From contig CAVUEP010000019.1 of NCBI GenBank assembly GCA_963740395.1, positions 1-64,000 of the forward strand: a stretch of DNA of 64,000 nt, given 5' to 3'. This DNA is from CADEEN01 sp963740395. Its GTDB lineage: Bacteria > Pseudomonadota > Gammaproteobacteria > Burkholderiales > Burkholderiaceae_C. A program made the position numbers and the translations under genes. Below the pieces are notes generated by a model. The model was not told the DNA's origin. It made no database searches and saw only the letters and a program-made list of their open reading frames with translations. Positions 29,211 to 37,665 of this stretch are shown piece after piece (position 1 is the stretch's first letter; each line of letters begins with the position of its first letter).

Positions 29211-30713
29211 TCAGGCCCGCGGCGGCGCCTCGGACGCGGGATAGAGCCGCGCCAGCAAGGCTGCGCCGAGCTCGATCAGCATCGGCTGCAGGCGCGGCAG
29301 CAGCGCGGCCTGGGCCGCGTCGATCGACAGGCCGGCGTCAGTGAGCAGGGCCTGGCGGCGCTGCCAAATGGCAGCCACCGCGTCCTTGTGCTCGGCCAGC
29401 ACGGCGCGCACCGATTCGGTCCAGCCCGCGGGCGGCTCCTGCGCCACCCAGGCGCCACGGCCGCGGCCATGGTGCGCCACGGCGAGGTAGCCCAGCAGGG
29501 CCGCGGCGAGCAAGGCGTCGAGCACCGAGGCGTCCCAGGCCAGCACCGGCTGATCCAGGCCACGCACCTTGTTCACGCCATGCGCCGCGCCGGCGGCGGT
29601 CAGCGCACCGATGACGCCGCCGGCCAGCAGGCCGCCGCCCATCGTCAACCCGCCGCTGATGACGTCGGCCTTCAGGCCCGCCAGCGCGCCCGTGACCATG
29701 CCACCCCATAGCGCCGCCCGGCCCTCGTCGATCGGTTCGCGCCGGGCGTAATGCAACGCCAGCTTGGCCAGCACCTCGGCGCCGGCGCGGCCGTCCAGGC
29801 CGTGCAGGCGGATCAAGTTGTCGGTGGAACGGCGCACGTCGACATCCAGCCGTTCGGCCAGCGTCGCCATCGCGCGGTCGCTCGCCGACGCGCCCTCACC
29901 CGCCTTGATGCCCAGCGCCGCGCCCAGCGCGCGCAACGGCCCGCGCCAGCCGTCGGAGGCGACTCCTTCACGGTCGAGCGCCGCGCGCGCCAGGCGCTGC
30001 GCGAGTTCGTGCATCGACTCGCGCCAGGTACCCAGTTGCCGCTCGCGCCAAGCCGCGCGCAGGCGCTCGAACCCCGGCTGCTTGTCGGGCGGCAGTTCGG
30101 CGGCCACGGCCTGCCAGAGCAGCCCTTCCTGCACCCAGCAGCGCGTGAACGCATCCAGCGGCAGCACCGCACGCACGCCGCGCGACTGTTGGAGCCGCTG
30201 GCGCCAGCGCTCGGCAAGCGGCGCCTCCTCACCGGCCGCAGCACCGGGCGGGCCGAGCTGGTTCAGCAGCGCGACCACGGGCTTGCCGGTCAGCGCCAGC
30301 ACCTGCAGCTCGGCATCGAGGTAACCCGCGTCTTCCGGTGCCTCCGCCGCGTTGACCAGGTACAGCACCACGTCGGCCTCGTCGAGCACGTTGCGCAACG
30401 CGCGCTGGCTCGACCAGAACGGCCGATCGCGCCAGCGGTCCCAGACCTCGCTGAGAAACCATCCCATCGGGTTGCCGGCCTGCGCCAGCCGCTTGGCCAG
30501 GCGCTGGCTGTCGCCGAAGCCCGGCGTGTCCCACAGCATCAGCAAGTCGCCGGCCGTCGACTCGACCAGCAGCTGCGCTTCAGCCACTTCGGTGACATGG
30601 GCCTCGTCGCGCACCTCGCCGATGTCGCGGCCCAGCAGCGTGCGCGCCAACGTGGTCTTGCCGACGTTGGTGTGCGAGACCAGGCTCAGGGCGACGGTCG
30701 TCGGCGCGTTCAT
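29211..30713 (-). CDS. Membrane-associated GTPase, DUF3482 family
   Basis: A 500-residue protein. The N-terminal GTPase domain has G1 SHTNVGKTTLAR, G3 LWDTPGFGDS and a G4-like LLNQLG. The C-terminal DUF3482 region contains a Gly/Ala-rich hydrophobic hairpin (about 335-385: WGGMVTGALAGLKAD, GGLLAGGVIGALTAAG) that may insert in the membrane. Its start overlaps the stop of the DUF2868 gene (ATGA), a pairing I know from other beta- and gammaproteobacteria. The function is unknown; the pair could form a membrane-bound G-protein system. Confidence 0.85.
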   Translation of the reverse strand: MNAPTTVALSLVSHTNVGKTTLARTLLGRDIGEVRDEAHVTEVAEAQLLVESTAGDLLMLWDTPGFGDSQRLAKRLAQAGNPMGWFLSEVWDRWRDRPFWSSQRALRNVLDEADVVLYLVNAAEAPEDAGYLDAELQVLALTGKPVVALLNQLGPPGAAAGEEAPLAERWRQRLQQSRGVRAVLPLDAFTRCWVQEGLLWQAVAAELPPDKQPGFERLRAAWRERQLGTWRESMHELAQRLARAALDREGVASDGWRGPLRALGAALGIKAGEGASASDRAMATLAERLDVDVRRSTDNLIRLHGLDGRAGAEVLAKLALHYARREPIDEGRAALWGGMVTGALAGLKADVISGGLTMGGGLLAGGVIGALTAAGAAHGVNKVRGLDQPVLAWDASVLDALLAAALLGYLAVAHHGRGRGAWVAQEPPAGWTESVRAVLAEHKDAVAAIWQRRQALLTDAGLSIDAAQAALLPRLQPMLIELGAALLARLYPASEAPPRA

Positions 30714-32155
30714 GCGCTTGTCCCCGAAGCCAGATCAACGAAGTGCGGCGGCGGCAGAGAAAGGTCCTGCAGCAACCGCGCCCATGCGGCACGGCGCTGA
30801 TCGAGGCGGGATTGCGCGTCGCCGCCAACGCCGACGTTGCGCCGCATGCCCGACTCGTCGACCGCCACCTTCAGGGTGCAGCGCTGCGGCAGCGCAGCGG
30901 CCAGCGCGCGCACGAACGCGCCATGGGTCTCACGCTCGGGCGTCGCCGTCATGGCAAACAGGGCCACCACCGCGTCGGCCAACTGTGCAGGCAGGGTAGC
31001 GGGCACGTCGTCCTCGGCGCCCAACGGCGATGAGGGCGCCAGGCTGCGGCTGCGCGCCCGCTCCGAACACGCCCTCCAGGGCGGCCTGCAGTCCAGCCTG
31101 TTCTGTGGTGCCGAGTCGGTAGCTGTAGGGCAGCACCGTGACCGGCCTTGGCGCGGCCCGCGCCGCATGCAGCAAGCGCACGAAGTACGGCTCGTCCAGG
31201 GGCAGTCTGATGCGGCTCGCGTGTTGCCGCGCACGCATTGCGGCCCAAAGCGCGAGCGACAACCTGGGCACGATGATCACGCCGACCAGCGTCAGCGCAT
31301 ACAGATGGATCCATCGCGCTGCGCTCTCGCCGGCGCTGCCGTCGGCCCAGCGCAGGCCTGCGAGCGTCTGTACATCGGGCAGTGCGATGCCGCTGAGCGC
31401 CGCTGCGGGCCCGAGCACGGCGCCCAGCAGCGCGCGCACGTCGTCCGCGTTGGCAAAGGTGCTGTCCCAGCCCGCACGGTAGTCGAAGACCAGACCGTGC
31501 AAGTACATGGAGAGCACGACGCCCAGCGCGACCATGGCTGCAGCGGCATGCAGCCCGGCCGCGACGCGCTGCCCCTGCAACGCGCGGCTGACAGCTGCCC
31601 AGTCGGCTTGCCCGCGCACGCGCGCCATCGCCACCCAAGGCGTGTCGTCGTGGACGCGAAGTCGTCGTGCAATCTTGCCAGCCACGCGAACCAGACAGGC
31701 CGCGAAGCGCCCCATGCCGGAGTCGGTCGCGGGCCCGGCCGCGCGCGCGTGCCGAAATCCGCGCAAGGCAGCCACGAGCAGCGCCGCATAGACCAGCAGG
31801 TTCCACAACAGCAGCGCCAGGCGCGGCGGTGCCAACAGGTTGATGCGCTGAGCCGGTCCGAGGGCGTCGACGGCGAGACCCGCAAGCAGCGCCAGGCCCA
31901 GCAGTGGCAGCAGCCAGCGCCCGAGCACGTGACCGCGCGATGGCAGTCCGATGCCGCGCTCGCGCAGGCGCTGCAGACCCAGCGGGCGCGCCGCACGAGG
32001 AACGCCTCGTCCACGGCCGCCTCTCCCAACTGACGCCGCGCCTCGGCACTGGCCCACTCCGCGTCGTCGCGAGCCCACGCCGCCTGCGACCCTTCCAGCG
32101 CGGCGGTCTCGACCGCGCGCAGCATCAACACTTGGCGGGCTTCGGATTCGGTCAT
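30710..32155 (-). CDS. DUF2868 membrane protein, partner of the DUF3482 GTPase (two indels)
   Basis: About 480 residues. A soluble N-terminus (MTESEARQVLMLRAVE) precedes at least four hydrophobic helices, for example WLLPLLGLALLAGL, LLLWNLLVYAALLVAAL, MVALGVVLSMYLHGLVF and WIHLYALTLVGVIIVP. The cytoplasmic C-terminal part ends HFVDLASGTSA. The frame changes near 31990 and again near 31040, each consistent with a one-base error. It is coupled to the downstream GTPase, so the two products probably act together. Nothing in the sequence shows an enzymatic activity. Confidence 0.8.
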
Positions 32156-32278
32156 TCGCGTTCAGGAATCGAGCCGCGACGGCGGCGAGACTGCACAGCG
32201 CCGCGGCACCTCAACCCGACGGGCCGACGTAACGCGCGACGCTGGATTGTGCTGGAGCGCGACAAACCCTCGCGCCAC

Positions 32279-33242
32279 TCAGCCTGAAGCGTCGGACACC
32301 GCGGCGCCAGCTTCAAGCAACTGCAGCAGCAATTCGACCCTGGCCTGCGGCGCGCCGAGCTCGCCGCTAGGCGGCAAGGGGTCACTCGCATCGGCGAGCG
32401 ACGACGGGGCCGCACGAGCAACGGCTCGCGCGCAGCACCCGCACGCCGGCTGCGCTGCGCGCGCAGCACGGCCTGCCGCAGCGACGCGCCCAGCGAGCCG
32501 TTGCCGGTGCCGGCGACGACCAGGCCCTCGATTCCCTGCGCCAGCAGCGCGTCGACGACGCGCCCGTCGGCGCCGGCGTGGTTGAGCACGATCTCGACCC
32601 GCGGCCAGGCGCGCGGATCGCGCGCGATCACGGCCAGGCCCAGCGCGCGCGCCGCCGGCGCATCGCGCAGCCGCGAGACCTGTGCGCCCTCGATGCGAGC
32701 CAGCGGCCCGGCCTCACCGCCCGCGAAGGTATCGACGCGGTGGGTATCCACCTTGCGCAGACCGACCGCATGGAAGACCGAGCCCGCCAGCACGACGCAG
32801 CACGCCATGGACACGCGCCGCTGCGCGCCAGCGTCACGGCATCCAGCAGGTTCTGCGGGCCGTCAGCCTGCAGCGACGTGGCCGGACGCATCGCCGCAGT
32901 CAGCACCACCGGCTTGGCCGGCGCCAGCACGCGGTGCAGGAAGTACGCCGTTTCCTCGAGCGTGTCGGTGCCATGGGTGATGACGACGCCCTGCACCTCA
33001 TCGCGTGCCAGATGCGCAGCCACGCGCTGCGCCAGGCGCTGCCAGGTGGCGAAGTCCATGTCCTTGCTGTCGAGCTGGGCCACCTGCTCACTCTCGAGCG
33101 GCAACCCCGCCAGCGCCGGTACACCGGCCACCAACTGCGCCACACCGAGTTGCGCCGCGGTGTAGCCGATGGCGTCGGCTGGGCTGGCGGCGGTGCCGGC
33201 GATGGTGCCGCCGGTGCCCAGGATGACGATCTTGGCTTGCAT
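32279..33242 (-). CDS. L-asparaginase-type amidohydrolase (several indels)
   Basis: The first catalytic Thr is in LGTGGTIAGT and the second block is VITHGTDTLEETAYFL, both diagnostic of bacterial asparaginase/glutaminase. Later pieces VLNHAGADGRVVDALL and VVAGTGNGSLGASLRQAV follow in a second frame, and VELLLQLLEAGAAVSDASG to the stop in a third. Jumps fall near 32810, 32455 and 32425. No signal peptide is seen, so a cytoplasmic type I enzyme is likely. The start at 33242 lies 12 bases from the first SOS box, so LexA may influence it. Confidence 0.85.
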
Positions 33243-33270
33243 TGGCGTGCTATCTGGATAAAAATACAGT
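33242..33270 (+). promoter_or_regulatory. Candidate lexA promoter
   Basis: TTGGCG (33242-33247) and TACAGT (33265-33270) are spaced by 17 bases. The -10 overlaps the first SOS box and the expected transcription start falls in the second, which is a natural arrangement for self-repression. The -35 covers the asparaginase start codon on the other strand. Confidence 0.4.
33254..33269. promoter_or_regulatory. SOS box 1 (LexA operator)
   Basis: CTGGATAAAAATACAG: the CTG-N10-CAG core of the proteobacterial SOS box with an AT-rich centre. It lies 30 bases ahead of the lexA start codon and 12 bases from the divergent asparaginase start. Confidence 0.8.
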
Positions 33271-33272
33271 CA

Positions 33273-33288
33273 CTGGACAAACCCACAG
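33273..33288. promoter_or_regulatory. SOS box 2 (LexA operator)
   Basis: CTGGACAAACCCACAG: again CTG-N10-CAG, displaced 19 bases from box 1 (about two helix turns), ending 10 bases before the lexA ATG and so covering its ribosome-binding region. Two tandem boxes are also found at E. coli lexA. Confidence 0.7.
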
Positions 33289-33298
33289 GCAGGCCACG

Positions 33299-33976
33299 AT
33301 GGAAGAACGCCCGAAGCTTACCGACCGCCAGCAGCAGATTCTCGAGCTCGTCGAAAGCGCCATTCAGCGCACCGGTGCGCCGCCCACCCGGGCAGAAATT
33401 GCCGCCGAGTTGGGCTTTCGCTCGCCCAACGCGGCCGAAGAGCATTTGCAGGCCCTGGCGCGCAAGGGTGTGATCGAACTCGTGGGCGGCACCTCGCGCG
33501 GCATCCGCCTGCGTGCCGACACCTTGCGCGCGCTCAACGAAGCGCGCGGCAAGCAGTTCAGCCTACCGCTGCCGAGCCTGGCCCAGTTGACGCTGCCACT
33601 GATCGGGCGCGTGGCGGCCGGCAGCCCGATCCTGGCGCAGGAACACATCGACCAGACGTACATCGTCGAAGCCAGCATGTTCGCGCGCAAGCCCGACTAC
33701 CTGCTCAAGGTGCGCGGCATGAGCATGCGCGACGCCGGCATCATGGACGGCGACCTGCTCGCGGTGCAGAAGGCCAAGGAAGCCAAGAACGGCCAGATCG
33801 TGGTCGCGCGGCTCGGTGACGAGGTCACCGTCAAGCGCTTCAAGCGCGGTCGGCATGGCATCGAACTGATCCCCGAGAACCCCGACTTCGAGACCATTCT
33901 CGTCAACCCAGAAGAGACCCAGTTCGAACTCGAGGGCCTGGCCGTCGGCCTGATCCGCAACAACATGATGATGTGA
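33299..33976 (+). CDS. lexA: SOS response repressor LexA
   Basis: A 225-residue LexA. The N-terminal winged helix (KLTDRQQQILELVESAI, GAPPTRAEIAAELGFRSPNAAEEHLQAL) binds CTG-N10-CAG boxes. The cleavage site is Ala107-Gly108 in RVAAGSP; the Ser142/Lys179 dyad is in GMSMRD and VTVKRFK. RecA-stimulated self-cleavage releases the DNA-damage regulon. I chose the ATG at 33299 because the longer frame from 33242 would run across both operators. The helix-hairpin-helix gene follows after 13 bases and is probably co-transcribed. Confidence 0.96.
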   Translation: MEERPKLTDRQQQILELVESAIQRTGAPPTRAEIAAELGFRSPNAAEEHLQALARKGVIELVGGTSRGIRLRADTLRALNEARGKQFSLPLPSLAQLTLPLIGRVAAGSPILAQEHIDQTYIVEASMFARKPDYLLKVRGMSMRDAGIMDGDLLAVQKAKEAKNGQIVVARLGDEVTVKRFKRGRHGIELIPENPDFETILVNPEETQFELEGLAVGLIRNNMMM

Positions 33977-33989
33977 ACAGCGACCGTCC

Positions 33990-34313
33990 ATGACAGCCAG
34001 ACCGCGCCGGACCCCACGCATCAAGCAGCCCAAGGTTGCCCGGGCCGCTGATTGCGCCGTGCTCGAGCAATTGCCCAACATCGGCCCGTCGCTGGCAGCC
34101 GATCTGCGCCTGATCGGCATTCGCGCGCCGCGCGAATTGCGCGGTCGCGACCCCTTCGTGCTCTACCAGTCCTTGTGCGCGGCCACCGGGCAGCGCCATG
34201 ATCCCTGTGTCCTGGACACCTTCATGGCCGCCACCGACTTCATGCGCGGCGCCGAGGCGGCGCCCTGGTGGGCCTACACGGCGCAACGCAAGGCACTCTA
34301 CGGCCAGGTCTGA
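33990..34313 (+). CDS. Helix-hairpin-helix protein, Cdd1/mitomycin-resistance-like
   Basis: A 107-residue protein whose core LEQLPNIGPSLAADLRLIGIRAPRELRGRDP is a helix-hairpin-helix of the Cdd1 (pathogenicity locus) family, with the trailing DPCVLDTFMAA pattern. Some members are annotated as mitomycin-resistance proteins. It lies 13 bases after lexA on the same strand, so SOS control is likely. DNA binding is expected from the fold; the function is not established. Confidence 0.7.
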   Translation: MTARPRRTPRIKQPKVARAADCAVLEQLPNIGPSLAADLRLIGIRAPRELRGRDPFVLYQSLCAATGQRHDPCVLDTFMAATDFMRGAEAAPWWAYTAQRKALYGQV

Positions 34314-34396
34314 GCAGGGCGCCGGCGGCAGAACAGCGCCGGCGATCCGGGCTTAATTCACGGATCGTCGAGGAGCCCGGCAGCCACACTGGTGCC

Positions 34397-34873
34397 ATGC
34401 CAGCGTCGTCATTCCCGCCCGATCTGCCGACGTTGCCGGCTACGCCCGACGGCGTGGTGGCGCAACAGGCCGCGCCGCCGCGCCGCGGGCTGTGGCGTCA
34501 GGTGGCTGGCGCGATTGGCTGGAATGCCAGCCCTGCGGCCGACCCGATCGATCCAAAGGCTGCGGGCCGCGCCCTGGTGGCCTGCCTGGCCGACCTGCCT
34601 ACGGAAAAGACCGCGGTGCTGCGCCAGCTGTTGGCGCACGCCAAGTCGCCGGTCGAACTAGGCTACCTGCGGCCCGAGGTGTACCGGCTGTTGTCGCTGC
34701 ATCACTCGCAGGACGAAGCCGAGCGACGGCTCGTCGCGTTGGATCCCGGCTTCGATTCGCGGCTGCGTCGGACGCGCCCCGGCTCGGAATTGCCCCCTGA
34801 GGCAGTCGCGGCACGCCGCGCCGCCCGGCGTGCCATACAGGGCCGAATCCCGCCTCAGCGCACGCCGAGGTAG
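34397..34873 (+). CDS. Unknown 158-residue protein
   Basis: I do not recognise this protein. It has a Pro-rich N-terminus (SFPPDLPTLPATPDG), a central helical part with AGRALVACLADLPTEKTAVLRQLLAHAKSPVELGYLRPEVYRLLSLHHSQ split over residues 55-105, and a basic C-terminus. No signal peptide or membrane helix is present. The frame is open from 34268, but the ATG at 34397 gives the first protein-like residues. The 3' end overlaps the convergent DUF1993 gene by 19 bases. Confidence 0.5.
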   Translation: MPASSFPPDLPTLPATPDGVVAQQAAPPRRGLWRQVAGAIGWNASPAADPIDPKAAGRALVACLADLPTEKTAVLRQLLAHAKSPVELGYLRPEVYRLLSLHHSQDEAERRLVALDPGFDSRLRRTRPGSELPPEAVAARRAARRAIQGRIPPQRTPR

Positions 34874-35364
34874 TCACGCTTGCCGATCTCGACCCCAGCG
34901 TGGCGCAGCAGCGCGTAAGTCATCGTGACGTGGAAGAACACGTTGGGCAGCGCGTAATGCTTCAGATACGCCTCGCCGGCGAAGACCAGCGGGTCTCCCG
35001 AGCGCTGCGGCAGCGTGATTTCACGCGCGCCGCTGCCGTCAATCTGCGCCGCCTCGAAGCTGTTCACGTAATCGATGGTCTTCTGCACACGCGCCCGCAA
35101 CTCGGCCAGCGTGGCCTCGTTGTCCTCCCACTTCGGCAACTCGGTGCCGGCCAGGCGCCCCATGCAGGCCTTGGCCGAATCGCTGGCGATCTGAATCTGC
35201 TTGGACAGCGGAAGCATGTCGGGCGCCAGGCGCATGCCTAGATAGTTGACGGAGTCGAACTTGCGCGCCTCGGCATGGGCCTGGGCCTTGTCGATCCACT
35301 TGATCAGGTTGCCCAGCATGCGAACAAGGATCGGCGCGCTGGCCGAATGCATCGAGATGGTCAT
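34855..35364 (-). CDS. DUF1993 (DinB-like) protein
   Basis: A 169-residue all-helical protein with the DUF1993 pattern: MTISMHSASAPILVRML at the start, YLGMRLAPDMLPLSKQIQ with the family's LAPDM, and the C-terminal NVFFHVTMTYALLRHAG. DUF1993 proteins resemble DinB four-helix bundles. The function is unknown. The ATG at 35364 leaves a 145-base divergent region to the dehydrogenase gene. Confidence 0.8.
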   Translation of the reverse strand: MTISMHSASAPILVRMLGNLIKWIDKAQAHAEARKFDSVNYLGMRLAPDMLPLSKQIQIASDSAKACMGRLAGTELPKWEDNEATLAELRARVQKTIDYVNSFEAAQIDGSGAREITLPQRSGDPLVFAGEAYLKHYALPNVFFHVTMTYALLRHAGVEIGKRDYLGVR

Positions 35365-35509
35365 GACATGTCCTTTGACGAAAGCATGCGATCCTATCGT
35401 GCGCCGGGCCGCCCCCGGGGCGTGCGACTCCCCAATGGAGGACGACGCCGCAGGCGTCCTGGGGCCCAGAATGCTCGCAAGGCAGAATTGGGTGCCGCCG
35501 CACCAAACC

Positions 35510-36517
35510 ATGAACATCATCATCCTCGACGACTACCAGGACGCTGTGCGCAAGCTGCACTGCGCGGCCAAGCTCGAGCACCTCAACGCCAAGGTCTTCA
35601 CCAACACCGTCAAGGGCATCGGCCAGCTCTCGATCCGGCTCAAGGACGCCGACGTGCTGGTGCCGATCCGCGAGCGCACGGCGTTCCCGCGCCAGTTGCT
35701 CGAGAAGCTGCCCAAGCTCAAGCTGATTGCGCAGACCGGCCGCGTCGGGTCACACATCGATGTCGCTGCCTGCACCCGCCTCGGCATCGCCGTCGCCGAG
35801 GGGGTGGGCTCGCCGGTCGCGCCGGCGGAACTCACCTGGGCCTTGGTCATGTCGGCAATGCGGCGCCTGCCGCATTACATCGGCAACCTCAAGCATGGTG
35901 CCTGGCAACAAGCCGGGCTGAAGACCGGCGCCATGCCGCCGAATTTCTGCCTCGGCATGAAACTCGAAGGCAAGACCCTGGGGATCTGGGGCTATGGCAA
36001 GGTGGGCCAGCGCGTGGCGGGTTATGGCCGCGCCTTCGGCATGAACGTCACCGTCTGGGGAAGCCAGGGTTCACGCGACAAGGCGCGCGCGGACGGGCTC
36101 ATGCCTGCGCCTTCGCGCGAGGCCTTTTTCGAGGTTTGCGATGTGCTGTCGATGCACCTGAGGTTGACCGACGAAACCCGCGGGATCGTCACGTCGGATG
36201 ACCTGGCGCGCATGAAGCCGACGGCGCTGTTCGTCAACACCTCGCGCGCCGAACTCGTGACCGAAGGCGCGCTGGTCTCGGGACTGAATCGCGGCCACCC
36301 CGGCATGGCGGCGGTCGACGTGTTCGAGACCGAACCGATCCTGCAGGGCCACCCGCTGCTGCGGCTGGAAACGGCCGTGTGCACGCCGCACCTGGGCTAT
36401 GTCGAGCAGGACAGCTACGAGTTGTATTTCGGAGCTGCGTTCGACAACGTCGTCGCGTTCGTCAACAAGCAGCCGATCAACATCGTCAACCCCGAGGCGC
36501 TGAAGGTGATTCGTTGA
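35510..36517 (+). CDS. D-2-hydroxyacid dehydrogenase family protein
   Basis: A 335-residue NAD-dependent dehydrogenase. The N-terminal catalytic part has QTGRVGSHIDVAACTRLGIAVAEG; the Rossmann motif is GIWGYGKVGQRVAGYG; the catalytic Arg, Glu and His are in NTSRAELV, DVFETEP and TPHLGYV. The substrate is not clear; relatives include phosphoglycerate and glyoxylate dehydrogenases. Its stop overlaps the TTG start of the chromate transporter gene. Confidence 0.88.
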   Translation: MNIIILDDYQDAVRKLHCAAKLEHLNAKVFTNTVKGIGQLSIRLKDADVLVPIRERTAFPRQLLEKLPKLKLIAQTGRVGSHIDVAACTRLGIAVAEGVGSPVAPAELTWALVMSAMRRLPHYIGNLKHGAWQQAGLKTGAMPPNFCLGMKLEGKTLGIWGYGKVGQRVAGYGRAFGMNVTVWGSQGSRDKARADGLMPAPSREAFFEVCDVLSMHLRLTDETRGIVTSDDLARMKPTALFVNTSRAELVTEGALVSGLNRGHPGMAAVDVFETEPILQGHPLLRLETAVCTPHLGYVEQDSYELYFGAAFDNVVAFVNKQPINIVNPEALKVIR

Positions 36518-37101
36518 GCGCGGAGCCCGCGCCGACGCCCCCCGCGGCGCCGGTGCCGAGCTCGCCGGCAGAGTTGATGCGCGTGTTCAATGCGCTGGCC
36601 TTGCAGGGATTTGGCGGCGTGCTGCCGGTGGCGCAGCGCGAGCTGGTCGAGCGTCGGCGCTGGCTCACACGCGAGCAGTTCATGGAAACGATGTCGGTCA
36701 GCCAGGTCCTGCCCGGGCCCAACATCGTGAACATGGCGCTGATCATCGGCGACCGCTTCTTCGGCTGGCGCGGTGCGCTCGCGGCCCTGGCTGGCCTGCT
36801 GATGGTGCCGCTGACGATCGTGATGACGCTGGCCATCGTCTATACGCACTTTGCAGCTGAGCCCATGGTGGCGGGCGCGTTGCGCGGCATGGCGGCCGTG
36901 GCGGCGGGGTTGATCCTGGCGATGGCCCTCAAGCTGCTGCCCTCGCTGGCGCGCAACCCACTGGGCCGCATCCTCTGCGCCCTGGCACTTGGGGTGACGC
37001 TGCTCGCCGTGGGTTGGCTGCGTTGGCCGATCGCGTACGCGGTGCTGGGCGTCGGTGGCCTGGCGGTCTGCGCCGCCTGGTGGCGGCTGGGGCAAAGATG
37101 A
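36514..37101 (+). CDS. chrA: Chromate transporter, first half-size subunit
   Basis: A 195-residue CHR-domain membrane protein with the family motif LQGFGGVLPVAQRELVERRRWLT and VSQVLPGPNIVNMALIIGDRF; about five or six membrane helices. Short CHR proteins occur as adjacent pairs that together equal one full ChrA antiporter. The start is TTG at 36514, overlapping the dehydrogenase stop (TTGA); no ATG gives a better N-terminus. Chromate export is inferred from the family; sulfate or other anions are possible. Confidence 0.85.
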   Translation: MSAEPAPTPPAAPVPSSPAELMRVFNALALQGFGGVLPVAQRELVERRRWLTREQFMETMSVSQVLPGPNIVNMALIIGDRFFGWRGALAALAGLLMVPLTIVMTLAIVYTHFAAEPMVAGALRGMAAVAAGLILAMALKLLPSLARNPLGRILCALALGVTLLAVGWLRWPIAYAVLGVGGLAVCAAWWRLGQR

Positions 37102-37643
37102 CCGCCTTCGCCCTTCACAATGCAGCCGATTGGTGGTCGCTGCTGACGCACTTCGTCGCGATGTCGATGCTGGCGGTCGGCGGCGCCGTGGCCGTCGCGC
37201 CGGAAATCCATCGCTACATCGTCGAGCAGCGCGCCTGGATCGATGACAGCCAGTTCAGCGCCGCCATCGCGCTGGCGCAGGCCTCGCCGGGGCCCAACCT
37301 GCTGTTCGTGCCCGTGATCGGCTACTCGGTGGCGGGCGCCGGCGGTGCCGTGGTGGCGCTGCTGGGAATGCTGGTGCCGAGCACCACGCTGGCACTGGCC
37401 GTCTCACGCTGGGGACACACGCGTCGAGAGTCGCGTGGGGTGCGCGCCTTCGTCGCAGGCATGGCCCCGGTCACGATCGGCCTGGTGCTGTCCACCGGCG
37501 CCCTGTTGGCGATGCCGCTGGTCGATCGCGCCGCGACTTGGCTGCTCGTGGCTGCCACGGTCGGGGCCATGCTGGCCACGCGAGTCAGCCCGGTGTGGCT
37601 GATCGCTGCCGGGGCGTTCGCCGGGGCGCTGGGCTGGGTCTAG
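37098..37643 (+). CDS. chrA: Chromate transporter, second half-size subunit
   Basis: A 181-residue CHR-domain protein paralogous to its upstream neighbour, with MSMLAVGGAVAVAPEIHRYIVEQRAWID and IALAQASPGPNLLFVPVIGY. Its start overlaps the stop of the first half (ATGA at 37098-37101). In paired systems the two halves insert with opposite topology and act as a heterodimer. Confidence 0.85.
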   Translation: MTAFALHNAADWWSLLTHFVAMSMLAVGGAVAVAPEIHRYIVEQRAWIDDSQFSAAIALAQASPGPNLLFVPVIGYSVAGAGGAVVALLGMLVPSTTLALAVSRWGHTRRESRGVRAFVAGMAPVTIGLVLSTGALLAMPLVDRAATWLLVAATVGAMLATRVSPVWLIAAGAFAGALGWV

Positions 37644-37665
37644 GCGGCACCCTGCGGCACGTGGC

